Shown here: positions 1 to 5,818 of the stretch, piece by piece
How positions within the stretch are numbered: position 1 is the first letter of the stretch
How the letters are laid out: each line of letters starts with the position of its first letter
Source of the DNA: an uncultured Clostridium sp.
GTDB taxonomy: Bacteria; Bacillota; Clostridia; TANB77; CAG-508
Assembly (NCBI GenBank): GCA_900555075.1
Contig: USJO01000033.1
Coordinates: 1-12,369 of the forward strand
DNA: 12,369 nucleotides
Direction: 5' to 3'
Made by a program: the position numbers and the translations under genes
Notes under the pieces: model-generated
The model's input: only the letters and a program-made list of their open reading frames with translations
Databases searched by the model: none
Told to the model about the DNA's origin: nothing

Positions 1-37
1 TTTTGAGGGTTGAAATATTTTTTAAAAATTTCCCCGA

Positions 38-76
38 AAAAAATTGACACTATCTATTATAGGCAAAAAATTGACA
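38..76 (+). repeat. Short direct repeat AAAAAATTGACA upstream of the tracrRNA/cas9 promoter
   Basis: The 12-mer AAAAAATTGACA occurs at 38-49 and again at 65-76, 27 nt apart. The second copy supplies the -35 box of the promoter. The first has no -10 box at a workable distance (TATTAT at 55-60 is only 5 nt away). It may be a duplicated promoter piece or a binding site; nothing more can be said from sequence. Confidence 0.5.
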
Positions 77-99
77 AATGGAAAAATATGTGATATTAT
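71..99 (+). promoter_or_regulatory. SigA-type promoter for tracrRNA and probably cas9
   Basis: A perfect -35 box TTGACA (71-76) is followed after 17 nt by the -10 box TATTAT (94-99), which carries an extended-10 TG at 91-92. This is close to the best possible housekeeping promoter. Transcription should start near 106, ahead of the anti-repeat at 133-168. I see no separate convincing promoter in the 22 nt between the tracrRNA terminal hairpin and cas9, so this promoter probably serves both. Confidence 0.8.
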
Positions 100-105
100 A
101 TAAAA

Positions 106-220
106 GTAAATTGTATATGGAACATACAATTTATTATATCATATCAAAGTAGAATAGGTTACTATAATAAGACCTATGAGTCGTAAAGCTCTAGCTGTTC
201 ATAACTGAACAGCTATCTTC
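106..220 (+). ncRNA. tracrRNA for the type II-C Cas9, in the cas9 5' leader
   Basis: Residues 133-168 align without gaps to the CRISPR repeat as read on the + strand, with 30 of 36 identities including the first 16. Because the crRNA is read from the minus strand, this RNA is the complementary anti-repeat. Differences fall at repeat positions 17, 20, 25, 27, 28 and 36; those at 17 and 36 become G-U pairs, and 25-28 would form the usual bulge. After it come a small nexus-like stem (GAGU 178-181 with GCUC 188-191, loop 182-187) and a perfect 10-bp hairpin (192-201 with 206-215, loop TAAC). A second hairpin (107-116 with 124-133) lies 5' of the anti-repeat and may be trimmed. The start is inferred from the promoter. 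The 3' end is uncertain because only TCTTC, not a T-run, follows the last hairpin, so read-through into cas9 is likely. RNase III and Cas9 would process it with pre-crRNA. Confidence 0.82.
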
Positions 221-237
221 ATATATGGGAGGTAATA

Positions 238-3200
238 ATGAATTATAGGATAGGATTAGATTTAGGTATTGCATCTGTAGGATGGGCAATTTTAGAAGAT
301 GATAATAAGGGGAACCCAAAAAGAATTGTAAAATTAGGTTCAAGAATATTTGATGCAGCAGAGAATCCAAAGGATGGATCGTCATTAGCTTTAAATAGAA
401 GAGAAGCTAGAAATACAAGAAGGAGATTAAGAAGAAGAAATCACAGAATTAAAAGAACAAAAAACCTTTTGGAAAAGTATAATATTATTACAATAAAAGA
501 AATAGAAAATATGTATGCAACATATAAATTTCAATTTAATCCATACGAATTAAGAGTAAAAGGACTAGACGAAAAACTTACTAATAGCGAACTTGCAAGA
601 GTATTGATAAGCTTTGTAAAAAGAAGAGGATATAAGTCAAACAGTAAAGCAGAAGAAACAAGCAATAAGGAAATGGGAAAACTTTTAGTTGCAACAAAAG
701 AAAATGAAATTTTAATGAAAGAAAAGAATTACAGAACTATCGGAGAGATGTATTTAAAAGATGAAAAATTTAAGATACAAATGCCAGATGGCAGAGTACT
801 TTTTAAAGTGCGTAACACTACAGATGAATATAAAAATACACCTCTTAGAAAATTATTATTAGATGAAATTAAACAAATACTAGAAAAACAAAAGGAACTA
901 AATTCTAATATTACTGATAGCTTTATTGATGAATATATTAATATATTCACATCACAAAGAAACTTTGATGATGGACCAAGTCAGCCAAGCATATATGCAG
1001 GCAATCAAATAGAAAAAATGCTAGGTAAATGCACTTTTGAAAAGGAAGAAAACAGGTCAGCAAAAGCTGCATATACATTTGAGTATTTCAAATTATTGCA
1101 AGATATAAATCATATAAAAATAGAAGAATATCATTTAAAAGAAAATGGAACAAGGGAAGTTATTAAGAGAACTTTAACCGAAGAAGAAAGGAATATAATT
1201 ATTAATCTAGCAAAAACAAAAGTAACACTCACTTATGATTCCTTACGAACAGCACTAAAATTAACAACAAATGAAAGATTTAATATGATTAATTATAAAA
1301 GAACGGATATATTTAATGATGAAGAAAACAAGAAAGATGAAAAAGATAGAAGAATTAAAGAATTTGAAAGCTACCATAAAATAAGGGTAGCCATGGATAG
1401 AATTGAAAAGAACTACATAAACAAATTAAATTCAGATGATTTAGATACAATAGGTACGGTTTTAACACTTTATAAGAATGACAATAAGAGAATAGAAAAA
1501 CTAAAAGAAATTAATTTGCCAGAAGATATAGTAAATGAACTATTAAAACTATCGTTTTCAAAAGTTGGTAACTTATCAATAAAAGCAATGAAAAAAATAA
1601 TACCATATTTAGAGCAAGGCTATACTTATGATAAGGCTGTAAACGAAGTATATGAAGACTTTAGAGGTATAATTAATACTAAAAAGAAGAAGAAGATAGC
1701 ATTAAGAGATTTAGAACAAGAGTTGTCAAATCCTGTTGTAAAAAGAGCAGTGTCACAGGCTATAAAGGTATTAAATGCTATTACAACAACTTATGGGAAA
1801 CCGGATATTATAAATATTGAACTAGCAAGACAATTATCTAAAAAATTTGCTGATAGACAAAATATAAAGAAAAAACAAGAACAAAACATGCAAAATAATG
1901 ATAAAGCAAGGGAAGAAATATTAAAACTTGGGAAGAATAATCCAACAGGACAAGATATAGTAAAATATAAGTTATGGCAGGAGCAAGATGGAATATGTGT
2001 TTATTCAGGAAAACATATTTCCATAGAAGATTTATTTACAGAAGCGGTAGATGTTGACCACATAATACCATATAGTATGTGTTTTGATGATACATATAAA
2101 AATAAAGTTTTGGTATTAGCATCTGAAAACAGGCAAAAAGGAAATAGAATACCATACCAATATTTAAAAGAAAAGGGAAGAAATTTAGAAGAATACGAGG
2201 TTAGGGTAAATAATATTATTAAAAATTATTATAAAAAGAAAAGATTATTAAGACAAAACTTTACAAGAGAAGATGCAACAGAATGGAAGGATAGAAACAT
2301 TCAAGATACACAATATATAAGTAGATTAATGTATAATTTAATTAAAGATCATGTACAGTTTTCTGACAATGAAAATTTTGATAGAAAAGTATTTACAGTA
2401 AATGGTCAAATAACAAGCCATGTAAGAAAAAGACTAGGAATAAACAAAATAAGGGAAAATGGTGATGAACATCATGCAGTAGATGCAGCAGTAATTGCAA
2501 TAATTTCACAAGGCATGATTCAAAAAATTACAAAATATTATCAATATATTGATGGAAGATATGAAAAAAATTCAGGTGAATATATTGATTTGGAAACGGG
2601 AGAGATATTGACAAAAGAACAATATGAAAAAGAAAATGGTATTAATTTTCCAGAACCTTGGCCAAAATTTAGAACAGAGTTAGATATAAGGACAACTTGC
2701 CAAACAAAAGAAAGAATGGAAGAGTGTTTAGTCGCAGAGAAAATATATTATGAAAATTATGATGATGTAAAACCAGTTTTTATATCAAGAATGCCAAGAA
2801 GAAAAGTAACAGGACAAGCTCATCTTGACACAATCAGAGGAATCAGAAAAAACGAGGAAGGAATAAAAACATTAACAAAGACTGAATTAACAAAGCTAAA
2901 ATTAGATAAAAATGGAGAAATTGAAAAATATCCAGACAGTCAAAAACAAGATGATAAATTGTTATATAAGGCTTTAGTGGATCAACTTAGGAAGTTTGGA
3001 GGAAATGGAGAAGAAGCTTTCAAAAGACCATTTTACAAACCAAAATCAGATGGAACACCTGGTCCGCTTGTTAAGAAAGTAAAATTAGAGGATAAAACAA
3101 CACTTGCGGTCGAGTTAAACAATGGAAAAGCTATAGCAGCAAATGGAGATATGATTAGAATTGATGTATTTAAAGTTGATGGAGAAGGTTATTACTTTGT

Positions 3201-3624
3201 ACCAATTTATGTAAGTGATACAATAAAAAGTAAACTGCCTAATAAGGCATGTGTAGCAGCTAAGCAATATTCAGAATGGAAAGATATGAAAGATGAAAAC
3301 TTTATTTTTTCTCTATATCCAAGAGACTTAATATACATTAAAAGTAAAAATAAAATAAAACTAACATCTATCAATAAAGAAAATAAAGAAACTAAAGAAA
3401 TAAGCGAAATGTTTGCATATTATATAAAATCTGGAATTTCAACGGCTGCAATATCAATAATAAATCATAATGGCGAATATGAACAAAATAGCTTAGGAAT
3501 AAAAACATTAAAGGAATTTAAAAAATTCGAAGTAGATGTTTTAGGAAACTACCATGAAGTAAAGTTACCAGAGAAGAGACAAAGTTTTAAAAATTTGAAA
3601 AAGAAAGGGGGAAGCTTAAAATAA
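238..3624 (+). CDS. cas9: CRISPR-associated endonuclease Cas9, type II-C
   Basis: RNA-guided DNA endonuclease of the CRISPR interference complex; it uses crRNA plus tracrRNA to cut both strands of invading DNA. All active-site parts are visible. RuvC-I has D8 in GLDLGIASVGW. An arginine-rich bridge helix spans about 54-80. RuvC-II has E528 in INIELAR. The HNH domain has D607, H608 and N631 (DVDHIIP and SENRQKGN). RuvC-III has H746 and D749 in DEHHAVDAAV. The alpha-helical recognition lobe lies between about 80 and 500. The C-terminal wedge and PAM-interacting region (about 830-1128) ends with the family-typical stretch SLGIKTLKEFKKFEVDVLG. The length of 1128 aa is normal for compact II-C enzymes. 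The start at 238 is backed by GGGAGG at 227-232. cas1 and cas2 follow without csn2 or cas4, which defines subtype II-C. Nothing suggests inactivation. The PAM cannot be read from the sequence. Confidence 0.97.
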   Translation: MNYRIGLDLGIASVGWAILEDDNKGNPKRIVKLGSRIFDAAENPKDGSSLALNRREARNTRRRLRRRNHRIKRTKNLLEKYNIITIKEIENMYATYKFQFNPYELRVKGLDEKLTNSELARVLISFVKRRGYKSNSKAEETSNKEMGKLLVATKENEILMKEKNYRTIGEMYLKDEKFKIQMPDGRVLFKVRNTTDEYKNTPLRKLLLDEIKQILEKQKELNSNITDSFIDEYINIFTSQRNFDDGPSQPSIYAGNQIEKMLGKCTFEKEENRSAKAAYTFEYFKLLQDINHIKIEEYHLKENGTREVIKRTLTEEERNIIINLAKTKVTLTYDSLRTALKLTTNERFNMINYKRTDIFNDEENKKDEKDRRIKEFESYHKIRVAMDRIEKNYINKLNSDDLDTIGTVLTLYKNDNKRIEKLKEINLPEDIVNELLKLSFSKVGNLSIKAMKKIIPYLEQGYTYDKAVNEVYEDFRGIINTKKKKKIALRDLEQELSNPVVKRAVSQAIKVLNAITTTYGKPDIINIELARQLSKKFADRQNIKKKQEQNMQNNDKAREEILKLGKNNPTGQDIVKYKLWQEQDGICVYSGKHISIEDLFTEAVDVDHIIPYSMCFDDTYKNKVLVLASENRQKGNRIPYQYLKEKGRNLEEYEVRVNNIIKNYYKKKRLLRQNFTREDATEWKDRNIQDTQYISRLMYNLIKDHVQFSDNENFDRKVFTVNGQITSHVRKRLGINKIRENGDEHHAVDAAVIAIISQGMIQKITKYYQYIDGRYEKNSGEYIDLETGEILTKEQYEKENGINFPEPWPKFRTELDIRTTCQTKERMEECLVAEKIYYENYDDVKPVFISRMPRRKVTGQAHLDTIRGIRKNEEGIKTLTKTELTKLKLDKNGEIEKYPDSQKQDDKLLYKALVDQLRKFGGNGEEAFKRPFYKPKSDGTPGPLVKKVKLEDKTTLAVELNNGKAIAANGDMIRIDVFKVDGEGYYFVPIYVSDTIKSKLPNKACVAAKQYSEWKDMKDENFIFSLYPRDLIYIKSKNKIKLTSINKENKETKEISEMFAYYIKSGISTAAISIINHNGEYEQNSLGIKTLKEFKKFEVDVLGNYHEVKLPEKRQSFKNLKKKGGSLK

Positions 3625-3642
3625 TTTTTTTTAAGCATTACA
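3606..3642 (+). promoter_or_regulatory. Distant Shine-Dalgarno plus hairpin ahead of cas1
   Basis: The only good ribosome site near cas1 is GGGGG at 3607-3611 (AAAGGGGG), 31 nt before the ATG, which is too far for normal initiation. Between them lies a perfect 8-bp stem, GCTTAAAA (3614-3621) with TTTTAAGC (3629-3636), loop TAATTTT, which includes the cas9 stop codon. If folded, only 2 + 6 unpaired bases separate the ribosome site from the ATG. That is the usual spacing and resembles phage T4 gene 38. The pairing is A-U rich, so stability is uncertain. Confidence 0.5.
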
Positions 3643-4548
3643 ATGGCTTTTAGAAATGTTTATATTCAAAACGATGTAAAACTAAAGATAAAGAATGAAC
3701 AATTAGTTATAATGAAAGAATCTAATGAGTACACAATTCCTTTAGAAGATATTAACAGTATATGTATAGAATCACAAAGAACATCTGTAACAACATATAT
3801 GTTAAAAAAGTGTATAGAACATGATATAGTTTTATATGTATGCGATGAAAAACATTTGCCAACAGGAATATTAATTGGTACTAATAATTATTCAAGACAG
3901 CTGAAAAATATTAAAATGCAATTCGAAATGAGTAAACCATTAAAAAAAAGAATCTGGCAAGATATTGTAAAGAGAAAAATTGAGAATCAAGCAAAATGCT
4001 TGCAAGAATTAGGAAAGGAACATGAGAGTAAAGTTTTGATGGATATGATATTAGGCGTTAATTCAGGAGATACAAATAATGTAGAGGCACGAGCAGCGGC
4101 ATATTATTTTCGATTTTTATTTGATGAACCGTTAAATAGAAAAATTGATTGTATAGAAAATGCAGCATTAAACTATGGATATGCAATAATCAGAGGAATA
4201 ATAGCAAGAACATTAATAATGTATGGATTTGAACCAGCACTAGGAATATTTCATCATAATCAATTAAATAATTTTAATCTAGCAGATGATATTATAGAAT
4301 GCTTCAGACCATTAGTAGATTTATATGTTGCAAATAATATTGATTTAACAAAAGATTTTTTAGAAACACAAGACAAACAAATATTATATAATATTGTTAA
4401 TTGTTTGGTTTTAATAGATGGTAAAAAATTTAATATACAAGGGGCTGTTGAATATATGATTAAAAGCCTATCAACCAGTATGAATAAAAATGAAAACCTT
4501 ATTGTTCTACCAGAACTAATAGGAATACAAGAATATTGTTATGCATAA
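3643..4548 (+). CDS. cas1: CRISPR-associated integrase Cas1 (type II)
   Basis: Metal-dependent integrase that, as a complex with Cas2, inserts new spacers into the array. The 301-aa length is typical of type II Cas1 (about 290-305). The N-terminal beta domain opens with MAFRNVYIQNDVKLKIKNE, the usual family start, which supports the ATG at 3643 despite its lack of a close ribosome site. The C-terminal helical catalytic domain has E148 in NVEARAAAYYF, H204/H205 in IFHHNQLNNFNLADD and E219 just before the family motif CFRPLVD; these match the metal ligands of the family. It lies 18 nt after cas9 and overlaps cas2 by 8 nt, so the three are one operon. In other type II systems Cas9 also helps choose PAM-bearing spacers, and that is likely here given the lack of csn2 and cas4. 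Confidence 0.96.
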   Translation: MAFRNVYIQNDVKLKIKNEQLVIMKESNEYTIPLEDINSICIESQRTSVTTYMLKKCIEHDIVLYVCDEKHLPTGILIGTNNYSRQLKNIKMQFEMSKPLKKRIWQDIVKRKIENQAKCLQELGKEHESKVLMDMILGVNSGDTNNVEARAAAYYFRFLFDEPLNRKIDCIENAALNYGYAIIRGIIARTLIMYGFEPALGIFHHNQLNNFNLADDIIECFRPLVDLYVANNIDLTKDFLETQDKQILYNIVNCLVLIDGKKFNIQGAVEYMIKSLSTSMNKNENLIVLPELIGIQEYCYA

Positions 4549-4861
4549 ATATATGAGGATAATAGTATTTTTTGATTTACCAGTTAAAACCAAACAAGAA
4601 AGAAGAAAGGCAACTCAATTTAGAAACTTTTTAATAAAAGATGGATTCTATATGATACAGTTTTCGGTATATGCAAGAGTATGTAATGGAAATGATATGG
4701 TAGAAATTCATAAACAAAGGTTAAGAATGAATGTACCAGATGAAGGGTCAATAAGGACACTAGTCATTACAGAAAAACAATATGATAATGTTGAAATATT
4801 ACTAGGAAAGAAATCATTTTATGAAAAACCGGTACAATACGAAAATTTATGCTTATTTTAA
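4541..4861 (+). CDS. cas2: CRISPR-associated protein Cas2
   Basis: Small ferredoxin-fold protein that bridges two Cas1 dimers in the adaptation complex. The protein is 106 aa from the ATG at 4541. The first strand MRIIVFFDLPVKTKQERR carries the family aspartate in FFDLP (D12 from this start), and the middle holds FLIKDGFYMIQFSVYARV, both highly typical of type II Cas2. The ATG at 4541 overlaps the end of cas1 by 8 nt (ATGCATAA), which suggests translational coupling. The second ATG at 4553 begins exactly at MRIIVFFDLP, where most homologues start, and is an equally good choice; neither has a strong ribosome site. The gene ends 15 nt before the two-way terminator that separates it from the array. 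Confidence 0.95.
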   Translation: MHKYMRIIVFFDLPVKTKQERRKATQFRNFLIKDGFYMIQFSVYARVCNGNDMVEIHKQRLRMNVPDEGSIRTLVITEKQYDNVEILLGKKSFYEKPVQYENLCLF

Positions 4862-4875
4862 AACAAAAAAATAAA

Positions 4876-4915
4876 AAGAAAAGCTAGCAAACCCACTTGT
4901 TTACTAGCTTTTCTT
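4876..4915. terminator. Two-way intrinsic terminator between cas2 and the CRISPR array
   Basis: A perfect 11-bp stem AGAAAAGCTAG (4877-4887) pairs with CTAGCTTTTCT (4904-4914). After one C/A mismatch, AAAC (4889-4892) pairs with GTTT (4899-4902) around the loop CCACTT. On the + strand the following tract is modest. On the minus strand it is followed by a long T-rich run (complement of the A-rich 4861-4882), so it is a stronger stop for minus-strand transcripts, that is, for crRNA transcription leaving the array. It also ends the cas9-cas1-cas2 message. Confidence 0.85.
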
Positions 4916-4922
4916 GGAATCA

Positions 4923-5485
4923 ATTATATCATATCAAAATATAATATGGAACTATAACATACTCGGAAAACAGGGAACTGGAAAAACTATTATATCATAT
5001 CAAAATATAATATGGAACTATAACACAAAATGTGATTATTTAACTGACTTAAATATTATATCATATCAAAATATAATATGGAACTATAACCTAAAGCTGG
5101 TACTGCTACACTTGTTATTGATTATATCATATCAAAATATAATATGGAACTATAACTTTTTCAAATAACGAAACTGAAATTAAAAAATTATATCATATCA
5201 AAATATAATATGGAACTATAACGCTGAATATCACTATGCGATTTTTAACAATATTATATCATATCAAAATATAATATGGAACTATAACCATAGTAACAAT
5301 TTAGGAACATTGAAAGGAATTATATCATATCAAAATATAATATGGAACAATAACAGTCCAATATCTATATAATCTCTAACTAATATTATATCATATCAAA
5401 ATATAATATGGAACTATAACTTTCTATGCTATAACCAGATGAAAATAATATTATATCATATCAAAATATAATATGGAACTATAAC
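4923..5485 (-). CRISPR. Type II-C CRISPR array: 9 repeats of 36 nt, 8 spacers of 29-30 nt; crRNA read on the minus strand
   Basis: Repeats start at 4923, 4989, 5055, 5121, 5187, 5253, 5319, 5385 and 5450, each 36 nt. Spacers 1-7 are 30 nt and spacer 8 (5421-5449) is 29 nt. All repeats are identical except repeat 7, which has A for T at 5349. In the crRNA sense the repeat begins GTTATAGTTCC and ends GATATGATATAAT, like other type II repeats (GTTnTAG... to ...AAT). That orientation fits the anti-repeat at 133-168 and the T-rich tail of the left terminator. Every repeat ends in TGATATAAT, a perfect extended -10 box, so each can start transcription inside the next spacer. Both outer repeats are intact, so repeat decay does not show which end is the leader. 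No spacer matches another part of the window by eye. Confidence 0.97.
4959..4988. other. Spacer 1, which reads on the + strand as a Walker A motif
   Basis: Read in frame from its first base on the + strand, this 30-nt spacer translates to ILGKQGTGKT, which fits the P-loop pattern GxxxxGKT exactly. The protospacer is therefore probably inside a gene for a P-loop ATPase of a phage or plasmid, such as a helicase loader, recombination ATPase, terminase or conjugation ATPase. The crRNA made from it would be antisense to that reading strand. Confidence 0.55.
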
Positions 5486-5501
5486 TTTTAATAAAAAACT
5501 G

Positions 5502-5510
5502 TGTTATAAT
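5502..5510 (+). promoter_or_regulatory. Extended -10 promoter element next to the array
   Basis: TGTTATAAT is a perfect TGnTATAAT extended -10 box on the + strand, 16 nt beyond the last repeat and pointing away from the array. At 17-nt spacing the -35 region is TAACTT (5482-5487), which is poor, but extended -10 promoters tolerate this. Transcription would start near 5517. Confidence 0.45.
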
Positions 5511-5516
5511 AGTAAA

Positions 5517-5596
5517 TTATGTTTCCAAGGACACCTACCAAAAACAGGTTTAAAATACATCAAAAAAGCTGACAGAATTCTATCAGCTTTATTTTG
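5517..5596 (+). ncRNA. Possible small RNA, about 80 nt, beside the CRISPR array
   Basis: This is an inference from an extended -10 box at 5502-5510 and an intrinsic-terminator-like hairpin (AAAGCTGA 5565-5572 with TCAGCTTT 5583-5590) followed by ATTTTG and further T-rich sequence. The interval contains a short stem ACCT...AGGT (about 5533-5549) whose region includes CACCTACC, resembling an anti-Shine-Dalgarno stretch. No known RNA family is recognised. The hairpin might instead end a minus-strand transcript, since six A's precede it on the + strand. Confidence 0.35.
5565..5595. terminator. Intrinsic-terminator-like hairpin right of the array
   Basis: AAAGCTGA (5565-5572) pairs perfectly with TCAGCTTT (5583-5590). 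The + strand tail is ATTTTG and the minus-strand tail is six T's. It could end a + strand small RNA, or stop minus-strand transcripts from entering the array. Confidence 0.6.
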
Positions 5597-5711
5597 AATA
5601 GTTTTATTTTAACATTTACACTTGATTTGTTTGTGATTTTAGATGCCTTATTTTTAGATTATGCCTTTCTTTTTATTTCAAGGTTTCCTTTATCCAATCT
5701 GTTTCACATCA

Positions 5712-5740
5712 TTGACTAACCCACAACACAAATATAAAAT
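5712..5740 (+). promoter_or_regulatory. Candidate promoter of the flavodiiron operon (distal)
   Basis: TTGACT (5712-5717) and TAAAAT (5735-5740) are 17 nt apart, each one mismatch from the housekeeping consensus. It would give a leader of about 70 nt before the ATG at 5819. A second -10 element lies nearer the gene, so which is used is open. Confidence 0.45.
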
Positions 5741-5760
5741 AATTTCAAATTATATATAAA

Positions 5761-5793
5761 AATACTTAGTAAATATGATATACTATAAGTATT
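5761..5793. promoter_or_regulatory. Inverted repeat around an extended -10 box, candidate operator
   Basis: AATACTTA (5761-5768) and TAAGTATT (5786-5793) are perfect inverted repeats. They flank the extended -10 sequence TGATATACT (5776-5784), which has no good -35 box. A regulator bound here would block or activate the promoter of the flavodiiron gene. The site could equally be a leader hairpin if the distal promoter is used. The binding protein is unknown. Confidence 0.4.
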
Positions 5794-5818
5794 AATAAAA
5801 TTTTGTCGAGGTGTAGCA

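Larger units (their letters stand above)
5486..5818. other. Gene-free flank between the array and the flavodiiron gene
   Basis: This 333-nt stretch has no convincing protein gene on either strand. In the crRNA sense it is the upstream flank of the array and so one candidate for the leader. It contains a + strand extended -10 box (5502-5510) and a terminator-like hairpin (5565-5590), described as a possible small RNA. About 5597-5710 is T-rich with frequent stops and no recognised content. From 5712 on lie promoter elements and an inverted repeat for the downstream gene. Confidence 0.6.

Noticed and set aside
44..60. TTGACA with TATTAT as a second upstream promoter
   Set aside because: The boxes are only 5 nt apart; no usable -10 box lies at 16-18 nt.
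199..237. A separate cas9 promoter between the tracrRNA hairpin and the ATG
   Set aside because: Only weak matches exist (TTCATA with TATATG), and a start there would leave almost no room for the ribosome site.
3614..3636. The cas9-cas1 hairpin as a transcription terminator
   Set aside because: Its T-run is in the loop and arm rather than after the stem, the stem is only A-U rich, and cas1 lies directly downstream without its own promoter.
4914..5168. An 84-codon open frame across the array on the + strand
   Set aside because: It arises because repeat plus spacer is 66 nt, a multiple of three, so each repeat is read in the same frame. The peptide simply repeats the translated CRISPR repeat.
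4923..5485. TATAAT inside every repeat on the + strand (repeat positions 18-23)
   Set aside because: It has no TG extension and no conserved -35 box (that region lies in the variable spacer), and the anti-repeat has it changed to TAGAAT. The minus-strand extended -10 is far better supported.
5597..5711. A decayed protein gene on the minus strand right of the array
   Set aside because: Short open pieces exist but stops are frequent, no start with a ribosome site is present, and I recognise no family.
4862..5818. csn2 or cas4, which would make this type II-A or II-B
   Set aside because: Cas2 is followed directly by terminator, array and non-CRISPR genes; no such frame is present on either strand.
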